From Nitrososphaerota archaeon (GTDB lineage: Archaea; Thermoproteota; Nitrososphaeria; Nitrososphaerales; CADDZS01), in assembly GCA_013288145.1 (NCBI GenBank), contig JABDCJ010000023.1, positions 1 through 36,539 on the forward strand: DNA of 36,539 nt, read 5' to 3'. This document shows, in pieces, positions 1-7,676 of this stretch (the stretch's first letter is position 1; each line of letters opens with the position of its first letter). Made by a program: the position numbers and the translations under genes. Below the pieces are notes generated by a model. The model did no database searches and had not been told where the DNA came from. It was given only the letters and a program-made list of their open reading frames with translations.

Positions 1-564
1 GGGGATCAGAAATATCGTTGTGTAAATTATGAGTTGGAAAATGACAATCCCTGCAATTGTAGATGCGATGATCGTTGCCCCTTTGGAGAAAGCGAAAAAC
101 GCCGCAACAAGCGCGAACGCCGAACCAACGTAAACATCGAGCAACACTTCAAAGTACGCAATCCAAAAAGCTCTCCCGGAATCCACACCTCTCTGAGCAA
201 GCCATGCGGCTCGAACCACAACTCCGCCAATAAGCGAAGGTGTAGTCAGCGAAACAAATTCGCTGCCAATTCTTACAATGGCAAGGTCCTTGAAATTTGA
301 TTTGGGAACGCCCGAAAGTCCGAAAACAGTCACTCTGTATCTCAAGACCTGCACTACCAGACGCAATGCAGACAAACTGCCAGCCAGGACAAACGGAACT
401 AGCCCAAACGAAGCAAAGTCTGCCAGAGTCACGCCCGAGAAGAAAGAAATCGCAATAACAAAAGCCGAGCTCAGACCGAGTCCAACATAAACCCAGTTAA
501 GAGTCGACTGTGAGAGCCTGAACTCCTTCGGTGGTGGTGACTGCTGCTGAAAACTTTCAGTCAC
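1..564 (-). CDS. Flippase-like / lysylphosphatidylglycerol synthase TM-region membrane protein (C-terminus cut by window edge)
   Basis: Reading the minus strand from GTG at 564 gives 188 open codons running off the left edge. The visible part has a short Pro/Gln-rich cytoplasmic start, then hydrophobic segments at about residues 25-45, 50-70, 105-118 and 145-185. The stretch RIGSEFVSLTTPSLIGGVVV followed by RAAW is typical of the UPF0104/LPG_synthase_TM family, which includes the MprF membrane domain and archaeal AglD-like proteins. Members are integral membrane proteins linked to lipid or glycolipid transfer; the substrate here cannot be told. Family members usually have 300 or more residues, so roughly half is missing. 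No ATG, GTG or TTG precedes the chosen GTG before an upstream in-frame stop, so the start is fairly secure. The family call rests on motif recognition only. Confidence 0.72.
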   Translation of the reverse strand, partial: MTESFQQQSPPPKEFRLSQSTLNWVYVGLGLSSAFVIAISFFSGVTLADFASFGLVPFVLAGSLSALRLVVQVLRYRVTVFGLSGVPKSNFKDLAIVRIGSEFVSLTTPSLIGGVVVRAAWLAQRGVDSGRAFWIAYFEVLLDVYVGSAFALVAAFFAFSKGATIIASTIAGIVIFQLIIYTTIFLIP

Positions 565-985
565 TCGAGATCGTCTCCATACAAACGAAGAGAGTCCGAA
601 CTCCTTCCGGGACTGCGATAGGCTCTATCATTTCGATGTTCTATTATGCGATTGCCTCCCGAAACATACGTTGCGGGTCATTAAGTCTTTGCCGAACCTA
701 GATGAAAGGCCTTTGCTTTTTCTGTGCTAAGAATTTAGGTGTTCTTAGCTTTACTCAAAGAACATTTTTCCACGATGAATATATGCGTACTATCTCCGGC
801 GCTAAAACGGCCTCCTGTTGTCCCACTTGGATAAGGGACTTCTCAGCGATAATCTTCAGCGGATTGAATACAAGCCGGGATCAGAGAGTATGGCGATTTA
901 TCCATATTCTACCTGTGAAGCGTCTTCATAAAAAGAAATAGAAGTGTTCGCCCTCGATTTTCACAAGGGCAATCACAACAGACGG
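565..985. other. Intergenic region without a convincing gene
   Basis: This 421-base stretch lies between the start of the flippase-like gene and the end of the alpha/beta hydrolase, both on the minus strand. A 79-codon plus-strand frame at 702-941 is present, but it has no family signature and an unlikely composition, rich in Cys and Phe with a basic tail. The region presumably holds the promoter of the flippase-like gene and the 3' end of the hydrolase transcript. Confidence 0.5.
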
Positions 986-1855
986 TTACGCCGTGACCTT
1001 CGCTGGTTCTTGTTTCATCTCTGCCCCGATGAAACTGATCAGTTCACGGTTCACCTGATCGGCATTCGTCCATATGAGACCGTGAGGTGCACCATCGATT
1101 GCAACTAATTTGCTTCCTTTGACCATTTCCGAAGTTCTCTTGCCCGAGATGGGGAATGGCACAATTCTGTCCTCTGTTCCGTGTATGACAAGTGTCGGGA
1201 TGTCAATTCTTTGAAGGTCATTCCTAAAGTCCGTCCCACTAAAGGCCGTTACGCAGTCGATCGTCCCCCGTGGAGAAGCAACTGAAGCAGCATTCCAGCT
1301 CCACTGAACCACTTGGTCACTGATTGATTTTCCTTTCAGTATGTCTACATTGTAAAAGTCCGAAAGGAACTTTGAGAGAAAAGCCAGACGGTCTTGCGCA
1401 ATTGCAAATTTGAATCCATCAAATACGCTCTTGTCAATACCCATGGCATTGTCGGGTGTCTTTAGCAGAAACGGAGGAACTGACGAAATGAAGACAACCT
1501 TGCTAACGTGTTTTGTACCATATTTTCCAATGTACCTCGCAACTTCTCCTCCGCCCATCGAAAATCCTGCCAGAACAAAATCTTTCAGGTCAAGCTTACT
1601 GATCAATTTGTGAAGATCCTCAGCGAATGTATCGTAATCATAACCCGTTGTAGGTCGGCTCGACTTACCAAAACCTCTTCTATCGTAAGTTATCACGCGG
1701 CATCCGGAATCAAGCAATGCAAGTGTTTGCTTTTCCCAGGAAGCGCCGTTGAGCGGCCATCCATGTATCAACACGACAGGCTTTCCTGATCCATGATCGT
1801 TATAGTACAGTTCAATTTCGCCGGAATTCTCTTTCCCCACATTTACAAAAGGCAA
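986..1855 (-). CDS. Alpha/beta hydrolase, non-haem haloperoxidase/esterase-like
   Basis: This is a full-length 289-residue alpha/beta hydrolase, the usual size for the non-haem chloroperoxidase/arylesterase group. The oxyanion-hole motif HGWP is at residues 31-34. The nucleophile elbow GFSMGGGEVARY contains Ser99, the acid is Asp229 in HGTEDRIVP, and the catalytic His258 lies in GAPHGL. The triad is therefore complete and the protein should be an active cytoplasmic serine hydrolase; no signal peptide or membrane segment is seen. The substrate is unknown, and haloperoxidase names in this family usually reflect a side activity. Translation appears to start at TTG (1855), since no better start exists. 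The gene stands alone, with gaps of over 340 bases on both sides. Confidence 0.88.
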   Translation of the reverse strand: MPFVNVGKENSGEIELYYNDHGSGKPVVLIHGWPLNGASWEKQTLALLDSGCRVITYDRRGFGKSSRPTTGYDYDTFAEDLHKLISKLDLKDFVLAGFSMGGGEVARYIGKYGTKHVSKVVFISSVPPFLLKTPDNAMGIDKSVFDGFKFAIAQDRLAFLSKFLSDFYNVDILKGKSISDQVVQWSWNAASVASPRGTIDCVTAFSGTDFRNDLQRIDIPTLVIHGTEDRIVPFPISGKRTSEMVKGSKLVAIDGAPHGLIWTNADQVNRELISFIGAEMKQEPAKVTA

Positions 1856-2204
1856 TTTTCTAAAGTACCTTGAACCGGCGACGAGAGACCGAATTATTTA
1901 GGTCTTTGTCGAAAACTTCCTAGAAGATTGTTTGGGCGTAAACTAACCGTGGATTACTCAAAAATTGGAGACAATTGCCATCGAACCTGTTTGCGATAGG
2001 ATACACCTTTTAGAATTCAGATTGATATTCGATGTTCGAATAAAGTTGCTCCCGGTCTGTCGCTGGGGTGAAATCCATGGACTTGACTCGTAGGTTCGTC
2101 AGTTCTATGCTCGTTTGATGTCAGGTTATCCCTGACTCGCCTGTGGCCGGGAGAGTCGATAAGTAAAAACAGAAAAGTATGGTTTCTGCTGTCTGACAAA
2201 GACA
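1856..2204. other. Intergenic region between divergent genes
   Basis: These 349 bases separate the starts of the alpha/beta hydrolase (minus) and the small 86-residue protein (plus). They should contain both promoters. I see no RNA gene or repeat. The 62-codon minus-strand frame at 2017-2205 looks like a chance frame. Confidence 0.5.
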
Positions 2205-2465
2205 ATGTCAGACTCTCGAAAGAACAATCTCTTCAATAATCCAGATCTTGCGGTTTCGCTTCTTATACCGAACATGCAGAATGAAACCGTGTCCTACAAA
2301 TATATGAAAACTCTGGCGAGGGAGTTTATTGTAAAAAGCGAGAATCCCGGAGATTTCGCTCGCCTTATCAATAGCGAATTAGGGCGGGAAACTAGCAGAA
2401 CCCGTCGCGAAGCTCTGTCCCATATCAAACAGAGAGCGATCGAAGTTTTTGCCTTGGACGAGTGA
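2205..2465 (+). CDS. Small conserved-looking hypothetical protein (86 aa)
   Basis: This 86-residue, mainly helical, charged protein has an ATG start and no membrane segment or signal peptide. The C-terminal half is rich in Arg and Glu and ends in a plausible amphipathic helix (HIKQRAIEVFALDE). I recognise no family. Composition and helical periodicity look like a real small cytoplasmic protein rather than a chance frame. It lies divergently from the alpha/beta hydrolase and is followed by tRNA-Leu(CAG) on the other strand, so it is probably a single-gene unit. Function is unknown. Confidence 0.55.
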   Translation: MSDSRKNNLFNNPDLAVSLLIPNMQNETVSYKYMKTLAREFIVKSENPGDFARLINSELGRETSRTRREALSHIKQRAIEVFALDE

Positions 2466-2582
2466 CGTATTATGTCCTAGGCAATTAGCAAATCAATTTG
2501 CGAATTTACTCTTCAAGAAATCTCTGATCGGGGCACAGCCTTCCAGACAGTCAAAATTCTTGAAATCCGAATCAGTATAGAG

Positions 2583-2689
2583 TGCGGGAGGTGGGATTTG
2601 AACCCACGAACCCCTAAGGGACGAGGTTTCTCATTTCAATCTCGGAAAACCTGAGCCTCGCGCCGTTGACCAGGCTGGGCGACCCCCGC
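2583..2689 (-). tRNA. tRNA-Leu (anticodon CAG) with a 22-nt intron
   Basis: The minus strand folds as a complete cloverleaf. The acceptor stem is GCGGGGG against CTCCCGC with one G-U pair, and the D-stem is GCC/GGC with a 13-base loop. The anticodon stem is CGAGG/CCTCG, the variable arm has 14 bases, the T-arm is GTGGG-TTCAAAT-CCCAC, and the discriminator is A. The anticodon loop reads CTCAGG, then an insertion at 2628-2649, then A. This gives anticodon CAG (bases 2651-2653) and a 22-base intron at the canonical archaeal position 37/38. The spliced tRNA is 85 nt, exactly the length of the second tRNA-Leu in this window after its predicted splicing. No CCA is encoded. The intron would be removed by the tRNA-splicing endonuclease. 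Confidence 0.93.
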
Positions 2690-2723
2690 AAAACCTAGAA
2701 TTCTCAAACTCTTTGAAATCCAA

Positions 2724-2734
2724 CAGTATAATTG
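2724..2734 (-). promoter_or_regulatory. Probable TATA box of tRNA-Leu(CAG)
   Basis: On the minus strand this reads CAATTATACTG, centred 40 bases before the first tRNA base. That fits an archaeal TATA box with a short leader. It lies just past the end of queC. Confidence 0.4.
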
Positions 2735-2755
2735 CATTACACAAAACGGCGAAGA

Positions 2756-3430
2756 TCAGACGTAATCGGTGAGATCATTTATTCCAGCCTGTCGGAAGGC
2801 AGCTTTCCGGTTGTTGCACGACTCGCATACGCCGCATTGCTTTTCTCCGCCGAGATAGCAGCTCCAAGTTCTGAACATTGTCGGCCCGAGTAGCTTGTAA
2901 GAAATCTTGAGCATATCGCTCTTCGTTAGACCCTGAATTGCGGGACTCCACATTTCAACAGGGGGATGTTCCTTTGCATTGATCGCATCAATGTCTCCAA
3001 GATTAAGAGCCTCCGAGAGTTTCTTAGTAAACTCTGGTCGACAGTCGGGGTACGGCTGGTCCGACAGATGCGCTCCGTAAGCGACTACCTCTGCACCTAA
3101 TGAAAATGCGTACGCCGTTGAAATGGTCAAGAAGACTGCGTTCCTGATCGGAACAATAATGTTGCTTTGAAAACTCGATGGCATTGATTTCGTTGTATCT
3201 GTAAGCACATTGGTTGATCCATAAAGATCTTTCATGAACGAAATATCGATTATCTTGTGTGACGTTGCACCTAGCGACTCGGTGATCTCGCGAGCTCTTC
3301 CGATCTCTTGTTTTGCCCGTTGACCGTAGTCGAAAGTTATTGGGAAAATTTCGTAATTCTTGTCTTTCCAGTACGAGGCAACACCGGAACTATCAAGACC
3401 TCCACTAAGTATGGTAACAGTTTTTTTCAA
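2756..3430 (-). CDS. queC: 7-cyano-7-deazaguanine synthase QueC
   Basis: QueC converts 7-carboxy-7-deazaguanine and ammonia to preQ0 with ATP, the precursor of archaeosine in archaeal tRNA. The PP-loop ATPase motif SGGLDSSG is at about residues 9-16, followed by the family block FDYGQRAKQE. The C-terminal zinc site is complete (CYLGGEKQCGVCESC). At 224 residues it is a normal stand-alone QueC. It starts at TTG, and its start lies 60 bases after the stop of a class II glutamine amidotransferase on the same strand, so the two are probably co-transcribed. In Crenarchaeota these two domains are fused as GAT-QueC, the protein proposed to make archaeosine in the absence of ArcS. Here they would be separate proteins. 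Confidence 0.95.
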   Translation of the reverse strand: MKKTVTILSGGLDSSGVASYWKDKNYEIFPITFDYGQRAKQEIGRAREITESLGATSHKIIDISFMKDLYGSTNVLTDTTKSMPSSFQSNIIVPIRNAVFLTISTAYAFSLGAEVVAYGAHLSDQPYPDCRPEFTKKLSEALNLGDIDAINAKEHPPVEMWSPAIQGLTKSDMLKISYKLLGPTMFRTWSCYLGGEKQCGVCESCNNRKAAFRQAGINDLTDYV

Positions 3431-3490
3431 TTGAGCGATTCCTATTTTTCATCTAATCATGTGTTGGAAGCGGCAGAATTTGCAAATTTT

Positions 3491-4228
3491 TCAAACTGCT
3501 TTGGGTTTGATTTTAGGCAGCAAAGGCTGAACCTGAGTTGAAAAATCCCCGTCTATTGTTAGCAATGAACCATTCTCTATCTCGGTCCAATCTCCTTCAA
3601 AAAATCTCTCCTGAGAGACAACAAGACCTTGCGGCGTTCTCGTGTAGAATAAAGCGTAGTAATCCATGTTTTCGGGCGCATCGCGGTAGGCATAGAATTC
3701 GCGACCGTTTGAAAGTAAGAAAGTGACGCTAGTATAAGGATAAACTTGGTGGACAATTTCGACGTTTGTCTCTATTGCCGACAAGATGTCTCCTCCGTTT
3801 TTCTTTTTCTCGACTAGAATCGATTCAAAAAACCACTGGCTGTCAGTCGTATACCTCAAGTTAAGCTTCCGAATAGTACCGTTGTGCGCAAAAGCCCATC
3901 CATCTTTCACGAAAGGATGCGTGTTCTCCCTCACTTTTAGCCCGACGGACGCCTTCCTCAGATGCGCGATTAAATGCGAATTAACCTTCATCGATTCGCC
4001 CGTTGTGCAAGCCTCTTCAAAGATAGGATCAGTAAACGCGTCATTCGGCTCTCTACCTAGATAAATCGGATTCCCATTGTTCCAAGCTACAATCCCCCAT
4101 CCATCTCTGTGCCCGGGTCCAGATCCCTCACAAACTCGCCCGCATTGGGCTAGATTTCGAAACGATCTCAAAAGTGAAAAATCCACTTTGGATTGCGATT
4201 CTGGAACAATTCCGAGCAGCCTACACAC
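3491..4228 (-). CDS. Class II glutamine amidotransferase
   Basis: This 245-residue protein begins Met-Cys-Arg-Leu-Leu-Gly. Cys2 becomes the N-terminal nucleophile after Met removal, which fixes the GTG start at 4228. The block GPGHRDGWGIV, then HLRKAS and then FAHNGTI are the standard glutaminase motifs of Ntn-type (YafJ/EgtC-like) amidotransferases. It would release ammonia from glutamine but has no synthetase domain of its own. The next gene, 60 bases downstream on the same strand, is queC, an ammonia-using synthetase, so a partnership in 7-deazaguanine or archaeosine synthesis is a reasonable inference. Many YafJ-like proteins act elsewhere, for example on dipeptides or gamma-glutamyl compounds, and that alternative stands. 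A minus-strand TATA-like element lies about 38 bases before the start. Confidence 0.88.
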   Translation of the reverse strand: MCRLLGIVPESQSKVDFSLLRSFRNLAQCGRVCEGSGPGHRDGWGIVAWNNGNPIYLGREPNDAFTDPIFEEACTTGESMKVNSHLIAHLRKASVGLKVRENTHPFVKDGWAFAHNGTIRKLNLRYTTDSQWFFESILVEKKKNGGDILSAIETNVEIVHQVYPYTSVTFLLSNGREFYAYRDAPENMDYYALFYTRTPQGLVVSQERFFEGDWTEIENGSLLTIDGDFSTQVQPLLPKIKPKAV

Positions 4229-4263
4229 TGTTTGAACTACCTAATGTCGAATCAACCTCAACG

Positions 4264-4273
4264 AAATATAAGT
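4264..4273 (-). promoter_or_regulatory. Probable TATA box of the amidotransferase-queC unit
   Basis: The minus strand reads ACTTATATTT about 36-45 bases upstream of the GTG start of the amidotransferase. It lies in the 137-base gap shared with the divergent M24 peptidase gene. Confidence 0.4.
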
Positions 4274-4365
4274 TGCACGGAGACTGAGAAGGTATCGAGA
4301 CTGAATCGCTTAACAGGAAATCAATTAATCTGTTCCAAACCGATACTTAGCGCGTCCCAAAGGAA

Positions 4366-5472
4366 TTGAACTACAAGAAAAGAATGTCCAAACTCGTCTC
4401 CAATCTTGCGAAAGAGAACAGCAAGGTTGATTGCGTTCTGCTAACTTCATTGCCAAATCTGAAATATTATTTCAACTACAGCGGAGCTTCATTCGAGAGG
4501 TTTTGTGGTGGGCTGATTTCGATAAAGGATTGGAAGAGTGCTCTAGTTGTTCCAAAACTCGACGAGGGCAAGACGGTTTCAAGTTCTTCTGATGATGTCT
4601 TCGCTTGGACCGATTCCGAAGGATATGGAAACTCTCTTGCCGAGGCGCTCAAAGGCATAGGACTCGGCAAATCAAAATCATTTGCCTGCGAAGACTGGAT
4701 CACACTTTATCTTATGGAAGCTGTCAGGAAAGTTAGGGCGGGAGCTAGATTTGAGTCGATCAGTAAGACTATCTCGAAACAACGCTTGATCAAGGAAGAC
4801 GAAGAAATTCAAGCTATGAAAATATCCACGTCAAAGCTAGCCAAGGGTTATGAGAAGTTACCTGGTATGTTGAGGGCCGGATTGTCGGAGATCGAAGCAG
4901 CCTTTGAAATAAAGAAAACCCTCGGCGACCTTGGAATTTCTGAAGTCGATTTCTGTGCGGTGCAATCGGGTCCCAACTCCTCTGTGCCTCACTCACAGAC
5001 TTCTGGAAGGAAACTAACAACTGGAGACATGATAGTTGTAGACATTTCATGTGTTGATGAATCCGGTTATTTCGCGGATTTCACCCGAACTTTCGCAGTG
5101 GGAAGTGTAACCGATGAGCAAATGAAAGTTTACGAGACCGTGAAAGAAGCGCAAGCCAAGGGCGTGGAGATCGCGAGGCCAAACATTGCCGCAAAAGTAA
5201 TCGATAAAGAAGTTAGGTCAGTGATTGAAAAAGCTGGATTTGGACAGTATTTCATTCACAGGACGGGACACGGACTGGGCCTCGAAGTTCACGAGGAACC
5301 GTACATCGCCAGCGAGAATTCATCAAAACTCAGAGCTGGTATGACTTTCACCATCGAGCCCGGCGCCTACTTGCCCGGAAAATTTGGAGTAAGGATAGAA
5401 GACAACGTCGTTCTGACATCCTCGGGCAACGAGAACCTAACGAAGGTAACTCACGATATAATCAAAGTATGA
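4366..5472 (+). CDS. M24 family metallopeptidase (Xaa-Pro dipeptidase/aminopeptidase)
   Basis: The 368-residue protein has the two-domain layout of prolidases. A creatinase-like N-terminal domain covers about residues 10-140 and a pitta-bread catalytic domain about 147-365. All five dinuclear-metal ligands are visible: Asp226 and Asp238 (VVDISCVDESGYFADFTRTF), His302 (HRTGHGLGLEVHE), Glu331 (FTIEPGAY) and Glu345 (GVRIEDNVV). It should cleave Xaa-Pro peptides in the cytoplasm. Start is TTG (4366) or ATG (4384, residue 7). The purine-rich AAAGGA sits directly against the TTG and would suit the ATG only with long spacing, so either is possible. The gene is convergent with alaX, which ends only five bases beyond it. 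Confidence 0.93.
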   Translation: MNYKKRMSKLVSNLAKENSKVDCVLLTSLPNLKYYFNYSGASFERFCGGLISIKDWKSALVVPKLDEGKTVSSSSDDVFAWTDSEGYGNSLAEALKGIGLGKSKSFACEDWITLYLMEAVRKVRAGARFESISKTISKQRLIKEDEEIQAMKISTSKLAKGYEKLPGMLRAGLSEIEAAFEIKKTLGDLGISEVDFCAVQSGPNSSVPHSQTSGRKLTTGDMIVVDISCVDESGYFADFTRTFAVGSVTDEQMKVYETVKEAQAKGVEIARPNIAAKVIDKEVRSVIEKAGFGQYFIHRTGHGLGLEVHEEPYIASENSSKLRAGMTFTIEPGAYLPGKFGVRIEDNVVLTSSGNENLTKVTHDIIKV

Positions 5473-5477
5473 GCAAC

Positions 5478-6218
5478 CTATTCTGCAGGAGCGAGAATAA
5501 TTTCAATCCGCTTGTTGTCCTTTCCCTTGTTTTCCGTTTTGGAGATCATGATTTTCTTTACTTCGCCGGTTTTCGAAACGTGAGTTCCGCCGTCCAGCTG
5601 GGCATCAAAGCCAACAATGTCTACAATTCTCAATTTCTCCAAACCCTTCGGAAGAAGATCTGCTGACAACCTGTAAAGCTCTTTCTTTTCGAGCGCTTCT
5701 TCCGCCCCCAACCAGTATGTTTTCACTTCTCTGTCGTCAGTGACAATTCGATTCATTTCGGACTCTATCATAGCTAGCCTTTCTTTGCTAAGATCGTCAA
5801 GTGTAAAATCAAGACGAGCTCTATCGGGATAGATCTGCCCGCCCGTTATCCTCGATCCAAATTTGTGGTAAACGACGCCAGAAAGAATGTGCAGGGCAGT
5901 ATGATGTCGCATATGTTTGTAACGCAGCTGCCAGTCGACCGTCCCTTTTACCCTCGCCCCTTTGAATTTCTGGTTCTGCTCGTCTGAGAGAGGCTGAGAG
6001 AGAGTGTGAGTTACCCTGTCATGATCTTTGCTAGATTCAACTATGGAGAGAACCGTTCCATCTTCCAGAGCCAGGGAACCTCGGTCAGATGGTTGACCTC
6101 CTCCCCTGGGATAGATTGCAGTGCGATCTAAGATTATCGATTTGTAGTCCGGAATATCCAATATCACAGCATCAAATTCCTTAAGGTAGTGGTCGGAAAG
6201 ATACAACATTTCTGTCAT
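5478..6218 (-). CDS. alaX: Alanyl-tRNA editing protein AlaX (AlaX-M type)
   Basis: AlaX proteins hydrolyse Ser-tRNA(Ala) and/or Gly-tRNA(Ala) in trans, acting like the editing domain of alanyl-tRNA synthetase. At 246 residues this matches the medium-length AlaX-M form, which has a glycine-rich N-terminal segment (YPRGGGQPSDRG, about residues 36-47) and the editing domain. The zinc/catalytic motif HxxxH is present as His106 and His110 (HHTALH). The second motif, usually Cys-Gly-Gly-Thr-His in AlaRS and many AlaX proteins, reads Asp-Gly-Gly-Thr-His here (QLDGGTHV). Asp therefore stands in for a zinc-ligand Cys; some archaeal AlaX-M proteins may share this. The ATG start is clear and the gene is divergent from the next. 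Confidence 0.9.
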   Translation of the reverse strand: MTEMLYLSDHYLKEFDAVILDIPDYKSIILDRTAIYPRGGGQPSDRGSLALEDGTVLSIVESSKDHDRVTHTLSQPLSDEQNQKFKGARVKGTVDWQLRYKHMRHHTALHILSGVVYHKFGSRITGGQIYPDRARLDFTLDDLSKERLAMIESEMNRIVTDDREVKTYWLGAEEALEKKELYRLSADLLPKGLEKLRIVDIVGFDAQLDGGTHVSKTGEVKKIMISKTENKGKDNKRIEIILAPAE

Positions 6219-6365
6219 TTGTCGTTGCCGCGAAGCAGAATTCCGACTTTTTGTTCACTTTAGTTTTGTTATGGAACCCTGACAAACTATCAATTTGCCG
6301 GCCTAAACCCTGAAATAAAGAGCCGAGAGTGGAAATTTAGTGAAAGGAATGGTATCAAAGTAGCT

Positions 6366-6869
6366 TTGTCGACACCTTTCGGAGAAGAACCTAAAATTTA
6401 CAAGGTGCTGGTCTATAATCAGCTCACTCCAGACGAAGTGTCGAAGACAAACATCGACATTAAGAAAATGTCCTTCTGGGATATTTCAGCCGGCGTGCCC
6501 GGAAAGTCCTCCGTTGACGATCCACACATTTCTGTGTACTGGTACGGGCCGACCGTTTCATCGGAGAAGGGATTCGTCATCCATTTGAAGGGGCATAAAC
6601 TAGACGAGAAATTTACAGAACCAATCCGCAAGGTCGTGGAAAGGATCGTCGGGGGAACATCCTCGGCCCGCGAAATGGGCACGGAATTCAAGAATTTCAC
6701 AATGAAGATTACGTATGATTCGATAATGAATCTGGCAAAGTCAATCCAATCTGCGGGCAAGCTTGCAGCTGAATGTTCTTTGGAATTCGAGATGGTCACG
6801 AAGGAGGAAAAGGCCGCCTCGACTCTTCCTAAGACCAAGATACTCGGAGAAAAGGCATTAGAGAAGTAA
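6366..6869 (+). CDS. Hypothetical protein (167 aa)
   Basis: I do not recognise this 167-residue protein. It starts at TTG, has no signal peptide or membrane segment, and has a mixed alpha/beta composition. A basic/acidic helix covers about residues 75-95, a second predicted helix about 115-135, and the tail is Lys-rich. Codon use resembles its neighbours, and the plus-strand frame is open without plausible competitors, so it is very likely real. It lies divergently from alaX and upstream of the 2H-phosphoesterase-like gene, with 150 bases between, so it is probably transcribed alone. Confidence 0.62.
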   Translation: MSTPFGEEPKIYKVLVYNQLTPDEVSKTNIDIKKMSFWDISAGVPGKSSVDDPHISVYWYGPTVSSEKGFVIHLKGHKLDEKFTEPIRKVVERIVGGTSSAREMGTEFKNFTMKITYDSIMNLAKSIQSAGKLAAECSLEFEMVTKEEKAASTLPKTKILGEKALEK

Positions 6870-7019
6870 ACAGACCGTTCGCCGGCATTCTATCTTCCGG
6901 CGGATAGGTTCTGAATGGAACACTCTTGCATCAAACAAATAGAGAGAACGATCCAATCGTTAAGTTAAATTGAATGGAGTGGAGTACAATAGTTTTCAAG
7001 GATTACTGGAGGGAAGTAA

Positions 7020-7676
7020 TTGATGGAAGTCACTCCGATTCGTGAGTACTGGAATGACATTCTCAGTTCGGGCGATACTGTTTATGCTGGACTGATTTAT
7101 CGGATTCCACCAAGACTCTGGAGGTCTTTGATTACCGTCCAGAATAAGCTAAGATCCATCGATTCACGTCAGCTCTACTCAAATCCTGCGACGTTCCACG
7201 TTCCCATAAAGGGTTTGGGTTATCTTCAGGACGAAATTAATCTCAACAAGTACGAAGCAGTGCTCCAGAAAATTAAGGCGATCGTGTCAGATTTTCCACC
7301 GTTTGAAATCAGCGTAAAGGGAATCGATGCATTTCCGACGGCTGTCTACGCAATGGTTGAAGACGGTGGCCGCTTCAAGGAAATAAATCAGCGAATTTTA
7401 GAAGAGCTTGAGGGAAACGTGGAAAAAAGTAGATTCGACGCCGATGAATTCATGCCACACGTAACACTCGCGACGTTCAATACGAAGGATGTTTCAGCAT
7501 TATTGCATGCAATTCAGTTGGATGAACTTAGAAACTCGGATTTTGGATCTGCCGGCGTTTATGAGATTGAAGCAGTCAGGGTAAATCTAATCTTCGCCCT
7601 AGGACCTCAGGAGACGCAAGACAGTGCGTTCAGCTACATCCGTTCGTTCTGGCTGGGCAAGTTCAACGGCCGCTAA
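7020..7676 (+). CDS. 2H-phosphoesterase / 2'-5' RNA ligase-like protein
   Basis: The 218-residue protein shows the two-histidine layout of the 2H superfamily. The first motif is around His60 (FHVPIKGLGYL) and the second around His147 (FMPHVTLATF), about 87 residues apart as in LigT/ThpR-like proteins. Family members open or close 2',3'-cyclic or 2'-5' phosphodiester bonds in RNA and nucleotides. The second motif is canonical (H-x-T), but in the first the Thr/Ser at +2 is Pro62, which could weaken or change catalysis. A good Shine-Dalgarno-like GGAGGGA lies about 7 bases before the ATG at 7020; a second ATG follows at once. The gene ends four bases into the 3' end of valS on the opposite strand. 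Confidence 0.75.
   Translation: MMEVTPIREYWNDILSSGDTVYAGLIYRIPPRLWRSLITVQNKLRSIDSRQLYSNPATFHVPIKGLGYLQDEINLNKYEAVLQKIKAIVSDFPPFEISVKGIDAFPTAVYAMVEDGGRFKEINQRILEELEGNVEKSRFDADEFMPHVTLATFNTKDVSALLHAIQLDELRNSDFGSAGVYEIEAVRVNLIFALGPQETQDSAFSYIRSFWLGKFNGR

Noticed and set aside
702..941. 79-codon plus-strand open frame
   Set aside because: Cys/Phe-rich with no motif, no ribosome site and a basic tail; it looks like chance in an intergenic region.
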